Below, in pieces: positions 48,655 to 57,366 of a stretch of 64,000 nucleotides of DNA (the first letter of the stretch is position 1; the number at the start of each line of letters is the position of its first letter). This DNA is from Sulfitobacter guttiformis (GTDB taxonomy: Bacteria > Pseudomonadota > Alphaproteobacteria > Rhodobacterales > Rhodobacteraceae), in the NCBI RefSeq assembly GCF_003610455.1, contig NZ_RAQK01000001.1:1922001-1986000 (forward strand), in the 5' to 3' direction. The notes beneath the pieces were generated by a model. That model was not told the origin of the DNA, searched no databases, and worked only from the letters and a program-made list of their open reading frames with translations. The position numbers and the translations under genes are program-made.

Positions 48655-48688
48655 AAAACGCCGCCTGCTGAAAAGCTGGCGGCGTTTT
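48655..48688 (+). terminator. Terminator of the rRNA operon
   Basis: AAAACGCCGC and GCGGCGTTTT arms enclose an inner GCT/AGC stem and a GAAA loop. The 3' arm ends in TTTT. It lies 40 bases after 5S. Confidence 0.88.
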
Positions 48689-48689
48689 G

Positions 48690-49367
48690 CTGTGTCAAAT
48701 TACCTGCAACCTGCTTAAACCTATTGCAAGCGCATCGACAGATAGCACCTTCGCTATGGATACGCTCTTATGCAGACTTAAAAGTCTAAAGATCTGCTGA
48801 TTTTAGCTCTGCCGCTTCCAGAGGCACTACCCTTTATGGCGCCTCCCAACGTGAAAACGTGTCAGACCTATCGCAAGCTGCCTCACTCTAAGCCAGAAGC
48901 TATCTGAAATTAGACTGTCACGGCACAAACCGAACATCTCCAGCGTGTCTCGACATACTTATCACATCCCCGCACCCTCATCAAAAGCCAGACGCCAATG
49001 CCTCCCAAAAAACCTCAATAGAAAAAATGCTTTGTCTTGCTACTCCAAGACCCCGAAAACCCGCAAACAACCCAAGACACGCGAAAATAGCACAAACTAA
49101 ATAAACAATCCTCAAGCAGATCCTTTCGATCCAAAAACAAACACACTCACACTGCACAGCAGGCACAAACAAACTCAGCAAAATAAAACAAAAAAACGCT
49201 AGATTAATAACATAATCACAAAATCCTAGATACTCAGCGCTTTGACTGACGCAATTTGTATGCCTACCACTTGACTTCACTTCGCGCCCGATATGTACCT
49301 GCCAAAATATATCCGTTCGGTGTCTCACCTCTGTGAAGAGACTGCGGAGAGAGAGAAAGGGACGCAA
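48690..49367. other. A/C-rich gene-free stretch between the rRNA operon and aspS
   Basis: About 680 bases, noticeably poorer in G on the plus strand and richer in A and C than the neighbours, particularly 48950-49240. I see no gene I can support. A minus-strand frame at 48981-49373 encodes a hydrophobic peptide but overlaps the aspS start. The aspS promoter should lie near the right end. Confidence 0.5.
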
Positions 49368-51149
49368 ATGCACGCCTATAGAAGCCAGACTTGTGCTGAT
49401 TTAAATGACACTAACGTGGGAGACAGTGTTCGATTGTCAGGATGGGTTCACCGCGTCCGAGATCATGGTGGAGTCCTATTTATCGATCTGCGTGACCATT
49501 ACGGTATAACCCAGCTCATCTGCGACACCGATTCTCCAGTGTTTTCAGACGTCGAAAAAGTGCGAGCCGAATGGTGTATTCGCATCGATGGCGAGGTAAA
49601 GGCACGCGCTACCGAACTCGTTAATGGTAAAATTCCTACTGGCGCGATAGAGGTTTTTATTCGTGATCTTGAGGTATTGGGCCGTGTAAACGGGGATCTA
49701 CCACTTCAGGTGTTTGGCGATCAGGAATATCCTGAAGAAACACGCCTTAGGTATCGCTATCTCGACCTGCGCCGTGAAAAGATGCAACGCAATATGATTT
49801 TACGTTCGGATGTCGTATCTTCAATACGCCAGCGGATGTGGGACCGTTCTTTTAAAGAGTTCCAGACGCCGATTATTACAGCATCTTCGCCCGAAGGAGC
49901 GCGTGATTTTCTAGTCCCTTCCCGTCAGCATCCCGGAAAATTCTATGCGCTTCCGCAAGCACCTCAACAGTTCAAACAGTTGCTAATGGTCTCCGGTTTC
50001 GACAAATATTTCCAGATCGCGCCTTGCTTCCGAGACGAAGATCCACGTGCTGACCGCTCGCCTACTGACTTTTACCAGCTCGACCTCGAAATGTCGTTCG
50101 TTGAACAACAGGACGTTTTTGACACTATTCAGCCTGTATTGACCGGCATATTCGAGCAATTTGGCGGCGGCAAAGCTGTTGACCAAATCTGGCCGCAGAT
50201 TTCCTATAAGAACGCTGCACTTTGGTATGGCTCGGACAAGCCGGATTTGCGCAATCCGATTAAGATGCAGGTTGTATCTGAACATTTTGAAGGGTCTGGA
50301 TTCGCCATTTTTGCAAAACTTCTGGAACAGGATGGCACACAAATTCGTGCAATACCTGCGCCTACGGGTGGCAGTCGCAAGTTCTGTGACCGCATGAACG
50401 CTTTTGCGCAGAAAGAAGGACTCCCCGGAATGGGGTATATCTTCTGGCGCGATCAAGGCGATGGGATGGAGGCAGCCGGCCCCTTGGCTAAGAACATCGG
50501 GCCAGAGCGGACCGAAGCAATCCGGGTCCAACTCGGGCTTGGGGTCGGAGATGCTGCATTCTTCCTTGGTGGAAAGCCAAAGGCTTTTGAAGCGGTAGCA
50601 GGCCGTGCGCGCAACGTAATCGGCGAAGAACTGGGCCTGACCGAGCTTGACCGCTTTGCCTTCGCATGGATTGTTGACTTCCCGATCTATGAAAAAGATG
50701 AGGAAAGCGGCAAAATAGATTTCGAGCACAACCCCTTCTCGATGCCGCAGGGCGGAATGGATGCGCTGAACGGTGACCCCCTAGAAGTATTGGGCTACCA
50801 GTATGACTTGGCGTGCAATGGATACGAATTAGTGTCAGGGGCAATCCGGAATCACCGGCCCGAAATTATGTTCAAGGCGTTTGAGATTGCAGGCTACGGC
50901 AAAGAGGAAGTCGAAAAGCGCTTCGGAGGAATGGTGAACGCATTTCAGTATGGCGCTCCGCCGCACGGTGGGTGCGCAGCAGGCATTGACCGCATCGTTA
51001 TGCTGCTCGCCGAGGAGAGCAATATTCGCGAAGTCATCTTGTTCCCGATGAACCAGCGGGCGGAGGACGTGATGATGAATGCACCAAACGATCCGATGCC
51101 AGAGCAATTGATGGAACTGGGCCTCAGAGTGATACCCCAGGATAAATAG
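49368..51149 (+). CDS. aspS: Aspartyl-tRNA synthetase (probably non-discriminating)
   Basis: A 593-residue class IIb synthetase. It has an N-terminal anticodon-binding OB-fold ([16 protein letters not shown]), the motif 2 region ([25 protein letters not shown], read in two pieces), the bacterial GAD insertion and motif 3 ([13 protein letters not shown]). The length is typical of bacterial AspRS. Many Alphaproteobacteria use it also for tRNA-Asn with GatCAB; that is inferred only. GAAAGGGA precedes ATG 49368; the frame from 49293 adds unrelated residues. Confidence 0.96.
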   Translation: MHAYRSQTCADLNDTNVGDSVRLSGWVHRVRDHGGVLFIDLRDHYGITQLICDTDSPVFSDVEKVRAEWCIRIDGEVKARATELVNGKIPTGAIEVFIRDLEVLGRVNGDLPLQVFGDQEYPEETRLRYRYLDLRREKMQRNMILRSDVVSSIRQRMWDRSFKEFQTPIITASSPEGARDFLVPSRQHPGKFYALPQAPQQFKQLLMVSGFDKYFQIAPCFRDEDPRADRSPTDFYQLDLEMSFVEQQDVFDTIQPVLTGIFEQFGGGKAVDQIWPQISYKNAALWYGSDKPDLRNPIKMQVVSEHFEGSGFAIFAKLLEQDGTQIRAIPAPTGGSRKFCDRMNAFAQKEGLPGMGYIFWRDQGDGMEAAGPLAKNIGPERTEAIRVQLGLGVGDAAFFLGGKPKAFEAVAGRARNVIGEELGLTELDRFAFAWIVDFPIYEKDEESGKIDFEHNPFSMPQGGMDALNGDPLEVLGYQYDLACNGYELVSGAIRNHRPEIMFKAFEIAGYGKEEVEKRFGGMVNAFQYGAPPHGGCAAGIDRIVMLLAEESNIREVILFPMNQRAEDVMMNAPNDPMPEQLMELGLRVIPQDK

Positions 51150-51155
51150 AAAAAG

Positions 51156-51183
51156 GCGCCGCATTAGTTTGCGGCGCTTTTTT
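51156..51183 (+). terminator. Intrinsic terminator of aspS
   Basis: GCGCCGCA and TGCGGCGC with a 6-base loop, followed by six T bases. It starts seven bases after the stop. Confidence 0.92.
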
Positions 51184-51201
51184 GTTGTTTACGGATGACA
51201 T

Positions 51202-51678
51202 TCAGTCTTCGAGACTATCTTCCTTTTTTTCATCAATAAGGCCGCGCTCTTTCTTTTTTCGAGCTTCAAAACGATTGCCAAAATCCTGGTCTTGTTCTGC
51301 ACCAATGACTTCTTTGGCGCGTGTAAAGACGTCGGTCTCTTCTTCCTCCATATGATGCTCGTAATCATGTTTGAGCGTCTTGAACCGCGTCAGCCATCCG
51401 GAAGAGGACATATCGGTCTCGTTTAGCTCTTCCATCAAGTCATCGAGCTTTTGATGCTCGTGTACCGAATGGCGGGCGGCGTCTTGCCCCCATGTTTTAG
51501 AAATCAGTTTGGAGTAAAAAGTTTCTTCTTCTGCGGCAGCATGCGATTTTACATCCTCATAAAATGCCTGCCAATGCGACCGGCGGTCTTTGCTGTCCCC
51601 ACTCGTCGCTTCAATTTTATCAAGCAAGTCACGATGGGCGTCGTGATCGGCTTTAATGGCGTCATAAATGGATGGCAT
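51202..51678 (-). CDS. Hemerythrin-like (HHE) domain protein
   Basis: A 158-residue helical protein with the HHE cation-binding pattern: DHDAHRDLLDKIE, KSHAAAEEETFYSKL, SVHEHQKLDDLMEEL and KHDYEHHMEEEETDVF carry the His and Glu ligands of a di-iron centre. The tail is highly charged (ARKKKERGLIDEKKEDSLED). Such proteins bind oxygen, NO or iron, or handle oxidative stress. AGGAG lies seven bases before ATG 51678. Confidence 0.88.
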   Translation of the reverse strand: MPSIYDAIKADHDAHRDLLDKIEATSGDSKDRRSHWQAFYEDVKSHAAAEEETFYSKLISKTWGQDAARHSVHEHQKLDDLMEELNETDMSSSGWLTRFKTLKHDYEHHMEEEETDVFTRAKEVIGAEQDQDFGNRFEARKKKERGLIDEKKEDSLED

Positions 51679-51753
51679 GGTAAAGCTCCTATATATTACT
51701 GTGCGTTTAACCCGCAGATACAGGGCAGAGTTCCATATCATGACGACCTAAAG

Positions 51754-51945
51754 TCACTCATTTTGAGGAAAAGGCTGTTCCGTCTCTAAAAAGGCCCCGA
51801 GGTTTTCACCCAAACCTGTCGCTCCATTTGCAACGCTAATCGCCGCAGCAAGGCCAAGCCCCACCACGGCCGCTGTAAGCACAACCCAATCGACCGTTAC
51901 TGCCCCGGATGTTTCCTTTAGAAAGTTTCGTGTGAATAACTGCAT
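51754..51945 (-). CDS. Small Flp/type IVb pilin-like membrane protein
   Basis: A 63-residue protein with a short basic N-terminus (FTRNFLKETSG), one hydrophobic helix (VVLTAAVVGLGLAAAISV) and a soluble tail. It resembles Flp pilins, in which SGA-x(3)-E-Y precedes the helix, but here the segment is SGAVTVDW, with Asp in place of Glu. AGGGGAG precedes the ATG. No tad assembly gene is near. It may be a pilin-like component or an unrelated small membrane protein. Confidence 0.6.
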   Translation of the reverse strand: MQLFTRNFLKETSGAVTVDWVVLTAAVVGLGLAAAISVANGATGLGENLGAFLETEQPFPQNE

Positions 51946-52098
51946 GACGCTCCCCTGCTTCTCTCTGAATAGGGTCTGGGTATCGCCGGAATAAGGCAGC
52001 AGTACGCGTAGGAGAGCACTGAATACTGCGCATTTGATTTAACACAGCTGTATCATTGTGTGCTTGGCCTCGTTCAGAATGAAGCTTATTATTTTGCG

Positions 52099-52836
52099 AT
52101 GAACACAGAAATATCATCCCAGGTACAATTGGGTGCAGTTGTCGAAAACTGGGCCGAACCGTTAATGCCGACATCTGATCCGATGGAGGGGCAGTTCGTA
52201 CGCCTTGAACGCTTGTGCGCCGAAGATCATGCCGCATTGCTCTATCGTTCATTTGTCGATGATGAAAAAGTCTGGGACTATCTGCCTTATGGCCCGTTCT
52301 CATCTGCTTCCCAATACCATCGTTGGGTGCGGGATCATGCTGACCTTCAAGATCCACACTTCTACGCAATCAAAAACCTTAGATCTGGGAATTGGGAGGG
52401 AGTAGCCAGCTATCTGCGGATTTCCCCCGTCGCAGGGTCAATCGAGGTAGGGCATATTAATTTTAGCCCTGCACTCCAACAAACGCCCGCTGCCACTGAG
52501 GCGATGTATCTCATGATGGCCTGGGCGTTTGAAGCGGGCTACCGGCGGTATGAATGGAAGTGTAATGCGCTGAACGTCAAATCGCGGAGGTCAGCTCAGC
52601 GCTTGGGGTTCAGCTACGAAGGGGTTTTCCGTCAGGCGGCCGTTGTAAAGGGACGCAACCGCGACACCGCGTGGTTTGCCGTTATTGATGCGGAATGGCC
52701 TGCGCTAAAGGAGGCCTACTCGGCATGGCTCTCGCCTGGGAATTTTGACACGAACGGACAGCAGCGAGAAAGCCTTGGGGATATGACCCGTCTGGTACGA
52801 GTATCAGAGGATCCGGCGGCAGTGCGACGCCGTTAG
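52099..52836 (+). CDS. GNAT family N-acetyltransferase (RimJ/RimL-like)
   Basis: A 245-residue acetyltransferase. The C-terminal GNAT segments YEWKCNALNVKSRRSAQRLGF and YEGVFRQAAVVKGRNRDTAWF match RimJ/RimL-like proteins that acetylate amino groups. The N-terminal half is family-typical (GQFVRLERLCAEDHAAL). ATG 52099 is preferred over a GTG at 52060, though its ribosome site is weak. The stop overlaps that of the convergent receiver gene. Confidence 0.85.
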   Translation: MNTEISSQVQLGAVVENWAEPLMPTSDPMEGQFVRLERLCAEDHAALLYRSFVDDEKVWDYLPYGPFSSASQYHRWVRDHADLQDPHFYAIKNLRSGNWEGVASYLRISPVAGSIEVGHINFSPALQQTPAATEAMYLMMAWAFEAGYRRYEWKCNALNVKSRRSAQRLGFSYEGVFRQAAVVKGRNRDTAWFAVIDAEWPALKEAYSAWLSPGNFDTNGQQRESLGDMTRLVRVSEDPAAVRRR

Positions 52837-53570
52837 ATCGCAATTTTATGAGCAAGTCGTTGTTGGATCAGCCCCGCAATCTGCGCCATTTCGGATGTTG
52901 TCGCCTCGCCAGCCGCACGCTTGTTTGCAAGGGCCTTTGCCGCTTTCTCCATCAGGCTGTCTTCGACTGAGCGCGCCACGCCTTCAAGAAACTGCGCAAT
53001 GTAATCGAGCGCTTTGTCGTCAGGCAAGTTATCCAACAGTTCTGCTGCATAGTTGATATCGTCATGATAAGCGATTTCATCGGGGCTCACCTGCTCGTCA
53101 ATGACGGCCCGCAGGCCAGATGGCCGCCGCTCGGGCGGAAGGGCGGCCAGCACCAGTTGCTGAAACACCGCGAGCGAAGTGATAGGTTTGCTCAAAAAAC
53201 CCTGCGCACCTGCGGAAATCGCTTCCCGCTCAAGCGTGTCATCGCCCGAAGTGGCAATAATTACACTACGCTCGGATGGGGCCTGGGCAAGTTCCTCGAT
53301 CAAATCGGCACCATTGCCATCTGGAAGCCCCATATCAACGACCACAACAGAGGGGCGGTAGACCTGTAAGTGGCGCCGCGCTGAGCGTATACAATCGGCC
53401 CTCCTGATCCGCGCGCCAGAGCGCAGGCACAACAGCCGCATCGCTTCGCAAGCGTATCGGCTGTCCTCCACCACGAGAACCGTCAATCCCAGCAGAGGGC
53501 GCGCCGCAGTGGGCGCGGGGTAGTTAGCTGCAAACGGGTCGTTTGGTTCCATCATGCTCTCCGATTCCAT
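52833..53570 (-). CDS. Orphan receiver-domain protein with uncharacterised C-terminal domain
   Basis: A 245-residue protein. Residues about 28-145 form a receiver domain with acidic residues in VVEDSRYAC, phospho-acceptor Asp in VVVDMGLPDGNG, Thr/Ser in IATSGDD and Lys in FLSKPI. The C-terminal 100 residues are helical (DDKALDYIAQFLEGVARSVEDSLMEKAAKAL) and match no DNA-binding or enzymatic domain I recognise. No kinase is adjacent. AGGGAA lies upstream of ATG 53570. Confidence 0.82.
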   Translation of the reverse strand: MESESMMEPNDPFAANYPAPTAARPLLGLTVLVVEDSRYACEAMRLLCLRSGARIRRADCIRSARRHLQVYRPSVVVVDMGLPDGNGADLIEELAQAPSERSVIIATSGDDTLEREAISAGAQGFLSKPITSLAVFQQLVLAALPPERRPSGLRAVIDEQVSPDEIAYHDDINYAAELLDNLPDDKALDYIAQFLEGVARSVEDSLMEKAAKALANKRAAGEATTSEMAQIAGLIQQRLAHKIAI

Positions 53571-53683
53571 ACAAGTTTCCCTATTGTTAGGCAGCCATCG
53601 CTAAGAGAGAGTTAACACGCCGCATTGCACGCGGATGTTTTGCGCTCCATAAACATAAAGAACCACGACCTGAGGAGAATACC

Positions 53684-54088
53684 ATGATCGGACGTCTGAA
53701 CCATGTGGCCATTGCTGTGCCTGACCTGGAGGCGGCTGCCGACCAGTACCGCAATGCCTTGGGCGCAAATGTAGGACCGCCACAGGACGAGCCGGATCAC
53801 GGTGTTACTGTGATCTTCATCGAGTTGCCAAACACAAAGATCGAGCTTTTGTATCCGCTCGGTGAGGATTCCCCCATTCAGGGTTTTCTCGACAAAAACC
53901 CCGCTGGGGGTATCCATCACATCTGCTATGAGGTTGATGACATCATCGCGGCGAGAGACCATCTCAAATCAACCGGCGCACGAGTTCTGGGCACCGGAGA
54001 ACCGAAGATCGGCGCACATGGCAAGCCGGTCATTTTCCTCCATCCCAAAGATTTCAACGGCGCGCTCGTCGAACTCGAGCAGGTTTAA
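53684..54088 (+). CDS. mce: Methylmalonyl-CoA epimerase
   Basis: A 134-residue VOC-fold enzyme that interconverts (S)- and (R)-methylmalonyl-CoA in the propionyl-CoA pathway. Metal ligands are expected in RLNHVAIAVPDLE (His), GGIHHICYEVDD (His) and GALVELEQV (Glu). GAGGAG precedes the ATG. DUF1467 follows two bases after the stop, the usual pair in Rhodobacteraceae. Confidence 0.93.
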   Translation: MIGRLNHVAIAVPDLEAAADQYRNALGANVGPPQDEPDHGVTVIFIELPNTKIELLYPLGEDSPIQGFLDKNPAGGIHHICYEVDDIIAARDHLKSTGARVLGTGEPKIGAHGKPVIFLHPKDFNGALVELEQV

Positions 54089-54090
54089 GC

Positions 54091-54363
54091 ATGGGCGTTG
54101 TATCGGGCCTCGTCCTTTATGCCATCGTCTGGTTCATGCTGTTCCTGATTATTTTGCCAATCCGCGTTCAGACGCAGGGGGATCTAAAGGATATCGTTCC
54201 GGGCACGCATGCTGGCGCACCTGAACATCACCACCTCAAGAAAAAAGCGCTGTGGACCACCCTGATAGCGTTAGCGATCTGGGGAGCGTTTGTGGCGATT
54301 ATCCTGTCGGGCGTGATCAGCGTGAATGATCTGGAGAGCTGGATGGGACGCGGGACGCGGTAG
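54091..54363 (+). CDS. DUF1467 family membrane protein
   Basis: A 90-residue protein with two transmembrane helices (LVLYAIVWFMLFLIILPI and TTLIALAIWGAFVAIILSG) and a short loop with PGTHAGAPEHHHLKKK. It is a DUF1467 member, regularly found next to mce. The function is unknown. Its last 47 bases overlap the end of the convergent EI24 gene. Confidence 0.88.
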   Translation: MGVVSGLVLYAIVWFMLFLIILPIRVQTQGDLKDIVPGTHAGAPEHHHLKKKALWTTLIALAIWGAFVAIILSGVISVNDLESWMGRGTR

Positions 54364-55054
54364 TGAGCAGTTGGTACAAATGTGTGAAGGTCGCGGCGCC
54401 AAGGATCGGGATCGCGAGGTTCACCAGCGGAATTGACAGCGGCATTGCCATCAGGATGCCCGCGAGCCAAACCGTCAAGAAATGTTTGCGCCGAAGCTCT
54501 TTGGCGCGAACACGACCAACGCGGCGCATTGCGACCAGCATGAAGTACTCCCGTCCCAGCAAAAATCCGTTCACGGCCCAGAATATGAAAATCGCAACTG
54601 GTGCAAACACCAGATAGAGGATCAGGGCACAAAGATTTACCGCTACGATCACCGCTAGAAAGCCTAGCGTGTCGCGCATGGCCTCCATAAACGGCGTGCG
54701 TGGTGCTTGGGGTATGTGGGGATAGTGAACAGACTCGACTGCGTCCGCGACATCGTCCAGAAACAGTGATGTGATCGCAGACGCGACAGGCACCATCAGG
54801 AATACCGACAGTGCCATACCCAGTACGACAGCACCCCAGCCAAACGCCGTATCTAGCCAGCGCACCTCACCCACAAGCGGGAGTGTGACAGCATCGCCTG
54901 CGAACCATTCCGCCAGCGCCGCCAGCCCCCATGTGAACGCGGCAAGTACAGCAAGTGCGCCGCCAATGCCCAACAGAAGTACGCGGCGAAAGCGTGGATC
55001 ACCCAACTGACCCAGCGCAAGCCCAAAGGCCGTGAAAACTGTGTTCAGAGCCAT
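54317..55054 (-). CDS. EI24/CysZ-like membrane protein
   Basis: A 245-residue protein with about four to five membrane segments and the EI24 domain (FLDDVADAVESVHYP, FWAVNGFLLGREYFMLVAMRR, FLTVWLAGILMAMPLSIPLVN). CysZ members import sulfate; many alphaproteobacterial relatives have unproven roles. Its start overlaps the nitroreductase stop by 10 bases, so they share a transcript, and its end overlaps DUF1467 on the opposite strand. Confidence 0.85.
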   Translation of the reverse strand: MALNTVFTAFGLALGQLGDPRFRRVLLLGIGGALAVLAAFTWGLAALAEWFAGDAVTLPLVGEVRWLDTAFGWGAVVLGMALSVFLMVPVASAITSLFLDDVADAVESVHYPHIPQAPRTPFMEAMRDTLGFLAVIVAVNLCALILYLVFAPVAIFIFWAVNGFLLGREYFMLVAMRRVGRVRAKELRRKHFLTVWLAGILMAMPLSIPLVNLAIPILGAATFTHLYQLLTTASRVPSSSPDHSR

Positions 55055-55617
55055 GTGGTGATTGCATTCACGTCAGGGCGCGGGCGGTCAGGTGGCACGC
55101 TTGTCTCGGTTCCGATGTGAATGAGGCCCGCAACCCGTTCATGCTGAGCGAGGTTGAGACCTTGCGCAATAAACTCACGGTCATGACTGACCCAACCGCT
55201 TAGCCAGTTTGCGCCCCATCCCGCCGCAAGCGCCGCATTCAGAAGGGCCAGACAAACGCCGCCCACAGCGTAGGTCTGCTCCAGTGGTGGAATTTTCTCT
55301 GATGCACGTTGAACCTCGACAACAACCACTGCGAGATGGCCTTGGTCGAACTGTGTGCGGCCTTTGATGATCTGCTCAGCTTCCAACCCCAGCGCGGTCC
55401 CGCGGGCCTGCGCCAATGCTGCTAGGCGTGCCATTGCAGCACGGTCGAGCACGATAAACCGCCATGGCTCCAGCTTGCCGTGGTCAGGACTGCGTGACGC
55501 CGCAGTGAGGAGCTGTGTCAATGCGGCGCGGTCGGGCACAGGACCGCTCAGCGTTTTCGCAGGGCGTGAGCGACGGCTGAGAAGAAAATCCAGCGCAGCA
55601 GGGTTCGGGGCGGGCAT
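55045..55617 (-). CDS. Nitroreductase family protein (YdjA-like)
   Basis: A 190-residue flavin-dependent nitroreductase. RRSRPAKTL binds FMN, ASRSPDHGKLEPWRFIV is characteristic of the YdjA/TdsD subgroup, and AAGWGANWLSG is the later conserved segment. It uses NAD(P)H to reduce nitro or quinone compounds. It starts three bases after the upstream deacetylase-like gene. Confidence 0.9.
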   Translation of the reverse strand: MPAPNPAALDFLLSRRSRPAKTLSGPVPDRAALTQLLTAASRSPDHGKLEPWRFIVLDRAAMARLAALAQARGTALGLEAEQIIKGRTQFDQGHLAVVVVEVQRASEKIPPLEQTYAVGGVCLALLNAALAAGWGANWLSGWVSHDREFIAQGLNLAQHERVAGLIHIGTETSVPPDRPRPDVNAITTWL

Positions 55618-55620
55618 CGG

Positions 55621-56727
55621 TTAAACTCCTATCTCGGCAGCCATATCGTCGATCAGTTCTTTTTGGAATGCTACAACACGGGCATTCGGCTGGCGCAGGC
55701 TCATTGCCTTTGCCATGGGGTCAGGGGCGGTTGTTTCACTGCCGGACAGTACCTCCATCACGGCATGACCGCAAAACGGCACATACACTTCCGAATATCC
55801 CCCTTCGTGAACAACAACCAGCTTTCCGCCGCAAATATCTTCGGCAGTCCGTTTGATGCGCGCAGTCATGTCCCGGAATGTTTGTGCCGTGGCCAGCATG
55901 GATCCAAGGGGGTCCGGCATGGCACAGTCATAGCCGCAGGCGACGATGATGATGTCGGGAGCGAACGCCTTGATCTGGGGGATCACCACGGTGTCGATGG
56001 CATGGAGATACCCTTCATGGCCGAGACCGGGCGGCAGCGGGAGGTTGAGGTTATACCCCTTACCGACACCCGTGCCACGGTCATCCAAGCCGCCGCTTTC
56101 CAGCGGATAGTTTCCCTCCTGATGCAGGGAGATGGTTAGAACATCGTCGCGCCCGTAGAAAACCGCCTCCGAGCCGTTGCCATGGTGGACATCCCAGTCG
56201 AGGATCACGGCGCGCTTGGCGGTGCCTTCAGCGAAGGCTGCTTCGAGAGCGATGGAAATATTGGCAAGCAGGCAAAAGCCCATCGGTTTGTCCGGCTCGC
56301 AGTGGTGACCGGGCGGGCGGCTTAGGGAGTAGGCATTTGTCAACTCACCCTTTGCGACAGCACGCACTGCTGCAGTGGCAAGACCAGCTGACAGCGCCGC
56401 AATCTCGTAGCCGTCTTTGGCAAACGGCGCATGATGCCCCAGTTCACCGCCCCCTGCGTCAGACGCAGACTTGAAGGCATCAAGATAGGACGCAGGATGA
56501 ACGCGCAACAGCTCCTCACGGGTCGCTTGGGGGGCCGTGCGCAGGTCGAGCTCTCGGCTCAGGCCCGTCACATCCATCAGGTTTTTGAAGCGGCGCTTTG
56601 TCTCCGGGCTTTCGGGAAGGCCACCAGCCGCGAGTGGTTGAACCAATCCCCCCAGCGGAAGAGTCATGGCATAGTTGCCCCCCGCATGCCAAAATGTGCG
56701 CTCGTCCCAGAAAAAACCCGTAGCCAT
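55621..56727 (-). CDS. Histone deacetylase family (class II/acetylpolyamine amidohydrolase-like) protein
   Basis: A 368-residue zinc hydrolase of the arginase-deacetylase superfamily. The catalytic set is visible: SRPPGHHCEP (the paired His), ILDWDVHHGNGSEAVF (Asp and His zinc ligands) and the late GGYSEVYVPF with the catalytic Tyr. It removes acyl groups from polyamines or lysines; the substrate is unknown. AGGAGG precedes the ATG. It leads a three-gene run with the nitroreductase and EI24 genes. Confidence 0.92.
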   Translation of the reverse strand: MATGFFWDERTFWHAGGNYAMTLPLGGLVQPLAAGGLPESPETKRRFKNLMDVTGLSRELDLRTAPQATREELLRVHPASYLDAFKSASDAGGGELGHHAPFAKDGYEIAALSAGLATAAVRAVAKGELTNAYSLSRPPGHHCEPDKPMGFCLLANISIALEAAFAEGTAKRAVILDWDVHHGNGSEAVFYGRDDVLTISLHQEGNYPLESGGLDDRGTGVGKGYNLNLPLPPGLGHEGYLHAIDTVVIPQIKAFAPDIIIVACGYDCAMPDPLGSMLATAQTFRDMTARIKRTAEDICGGKLVVVHEGGYSEVYVPFCGHAVMEVLSGSETTAPDPMAKAMSLRQPNARVVAFQKELIDDMAAEIGV

Positions 56728-56796
56728 GATGGCCTCCTATTACTTTGGCTGAGGGTGGCAAAGGGAGCGGGGATTGTCCACGGCAATTGATTCCGG

Positions 56797-57267
56797 TCAG
56801 GATGCCTCGCGCAACAGCGCGCGCAGATCCAGTGTTGTATTTGTCATGGCCAGTTTGCCATCTGCGTCATAAGGCCATTCATTACGCGGGCGGTCTCGAT
56901 ATAACTCGACCCCGTTACCGTCGGGGTCCCGCAGATAAATCGCCTCGCTCACCCCATGGTCGGCAGCCCCGTCGAGCGGCACGCCCGCATCCATCACGCG
57001 CCTGAGCACAGAACCAAGCGCAGCGCGATCAGGGTAAAGAAATGCACTATGATAGAGGCCGGTGTGTCCTGCGGGGGGCGGCGTAGCGCCAAGGCTCTCC
57101 CATGTATTCAGGCCAATGTGATGGTGATAGCCGCCAGCGCCCAAAAATGCGGCGGAGATACCCATTTGCATAGTGAGATCGAAGCCAAGAATATCACGGT
57201 AAAAACCGATAGCGCGCTCGAGGTTTGCGACGCGCAGATGAATGTGGCCGATTGTTGCATGTGCCAT
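56797..57267 (-). CDS. VOC family (glyoxalase/extradiol dioxygenase-like) protein
   Basis: A 156-residue VOC-fold protein. Metal-ligand positions are His in IGHIHLRVANLERAI, His in GLYHSAFLYPDR and Glu in DPDGNGVELYRDRP. It resembles the N-terminal part of CatE-like catechol dioxygenases but is a single module. ATG 57267 is preferred to one at 57309 because the fold begins there. The substrate is unknown. Confidence 0.85.
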   Translation of the reverse strand: MAHATIGHIHLRVANLERAIGFYRDILGFDLTMQMGISAAFLGAGGYHHHIGLNTWESLGATPPPAGHTGLYHSAFLYPDRAALGSVLRRVMDAGVPLDGAADHGVSEAIYLRDPDGNGVELYRDRPRNEWPYDADGKLAMTNTTLDLRALLREAS

Positions 57268-57324
57268 GTGGGGATCCTGTATCACTATCCCCTGAAAATA
57301 GGCCCGCATGCATTAGCGTGCGAT

Positions 57325-57361
57325 CCCTGCATCCGCGCAGAAACTGTGCGCTGATGCAGGG
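57325..57361 (-). repeat. Inverted repeat after trpS
   Basis: CCCTGCAT (57325-57332) and ATGCAGGG (57354-57361) with an inner GCGCA/TGCGC pair form a long stem five bases past the trpS stop. No T-tract follows on the minus strand. It is probably an mRNA 3' stabiliser or weak terminator. Confidence 0.55.
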
Positions 57362-57366
57362 CGTGT

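Noticed and set aside
48615..48690. Expected tRNA-Met gene after 5S
   Set aside because: Some Rhodobacteraceae rRNA operons end with one, but only the terminator hairpin is present here.
48981..49373. Minus-strand frame encoding a hydrophobic 130-residue peptide after the rRNA operon
   Set aside because: It overlaps the aspS start, has no ribosome site, and its composition follows from the A/C-rich plus strand. No family is recognised.
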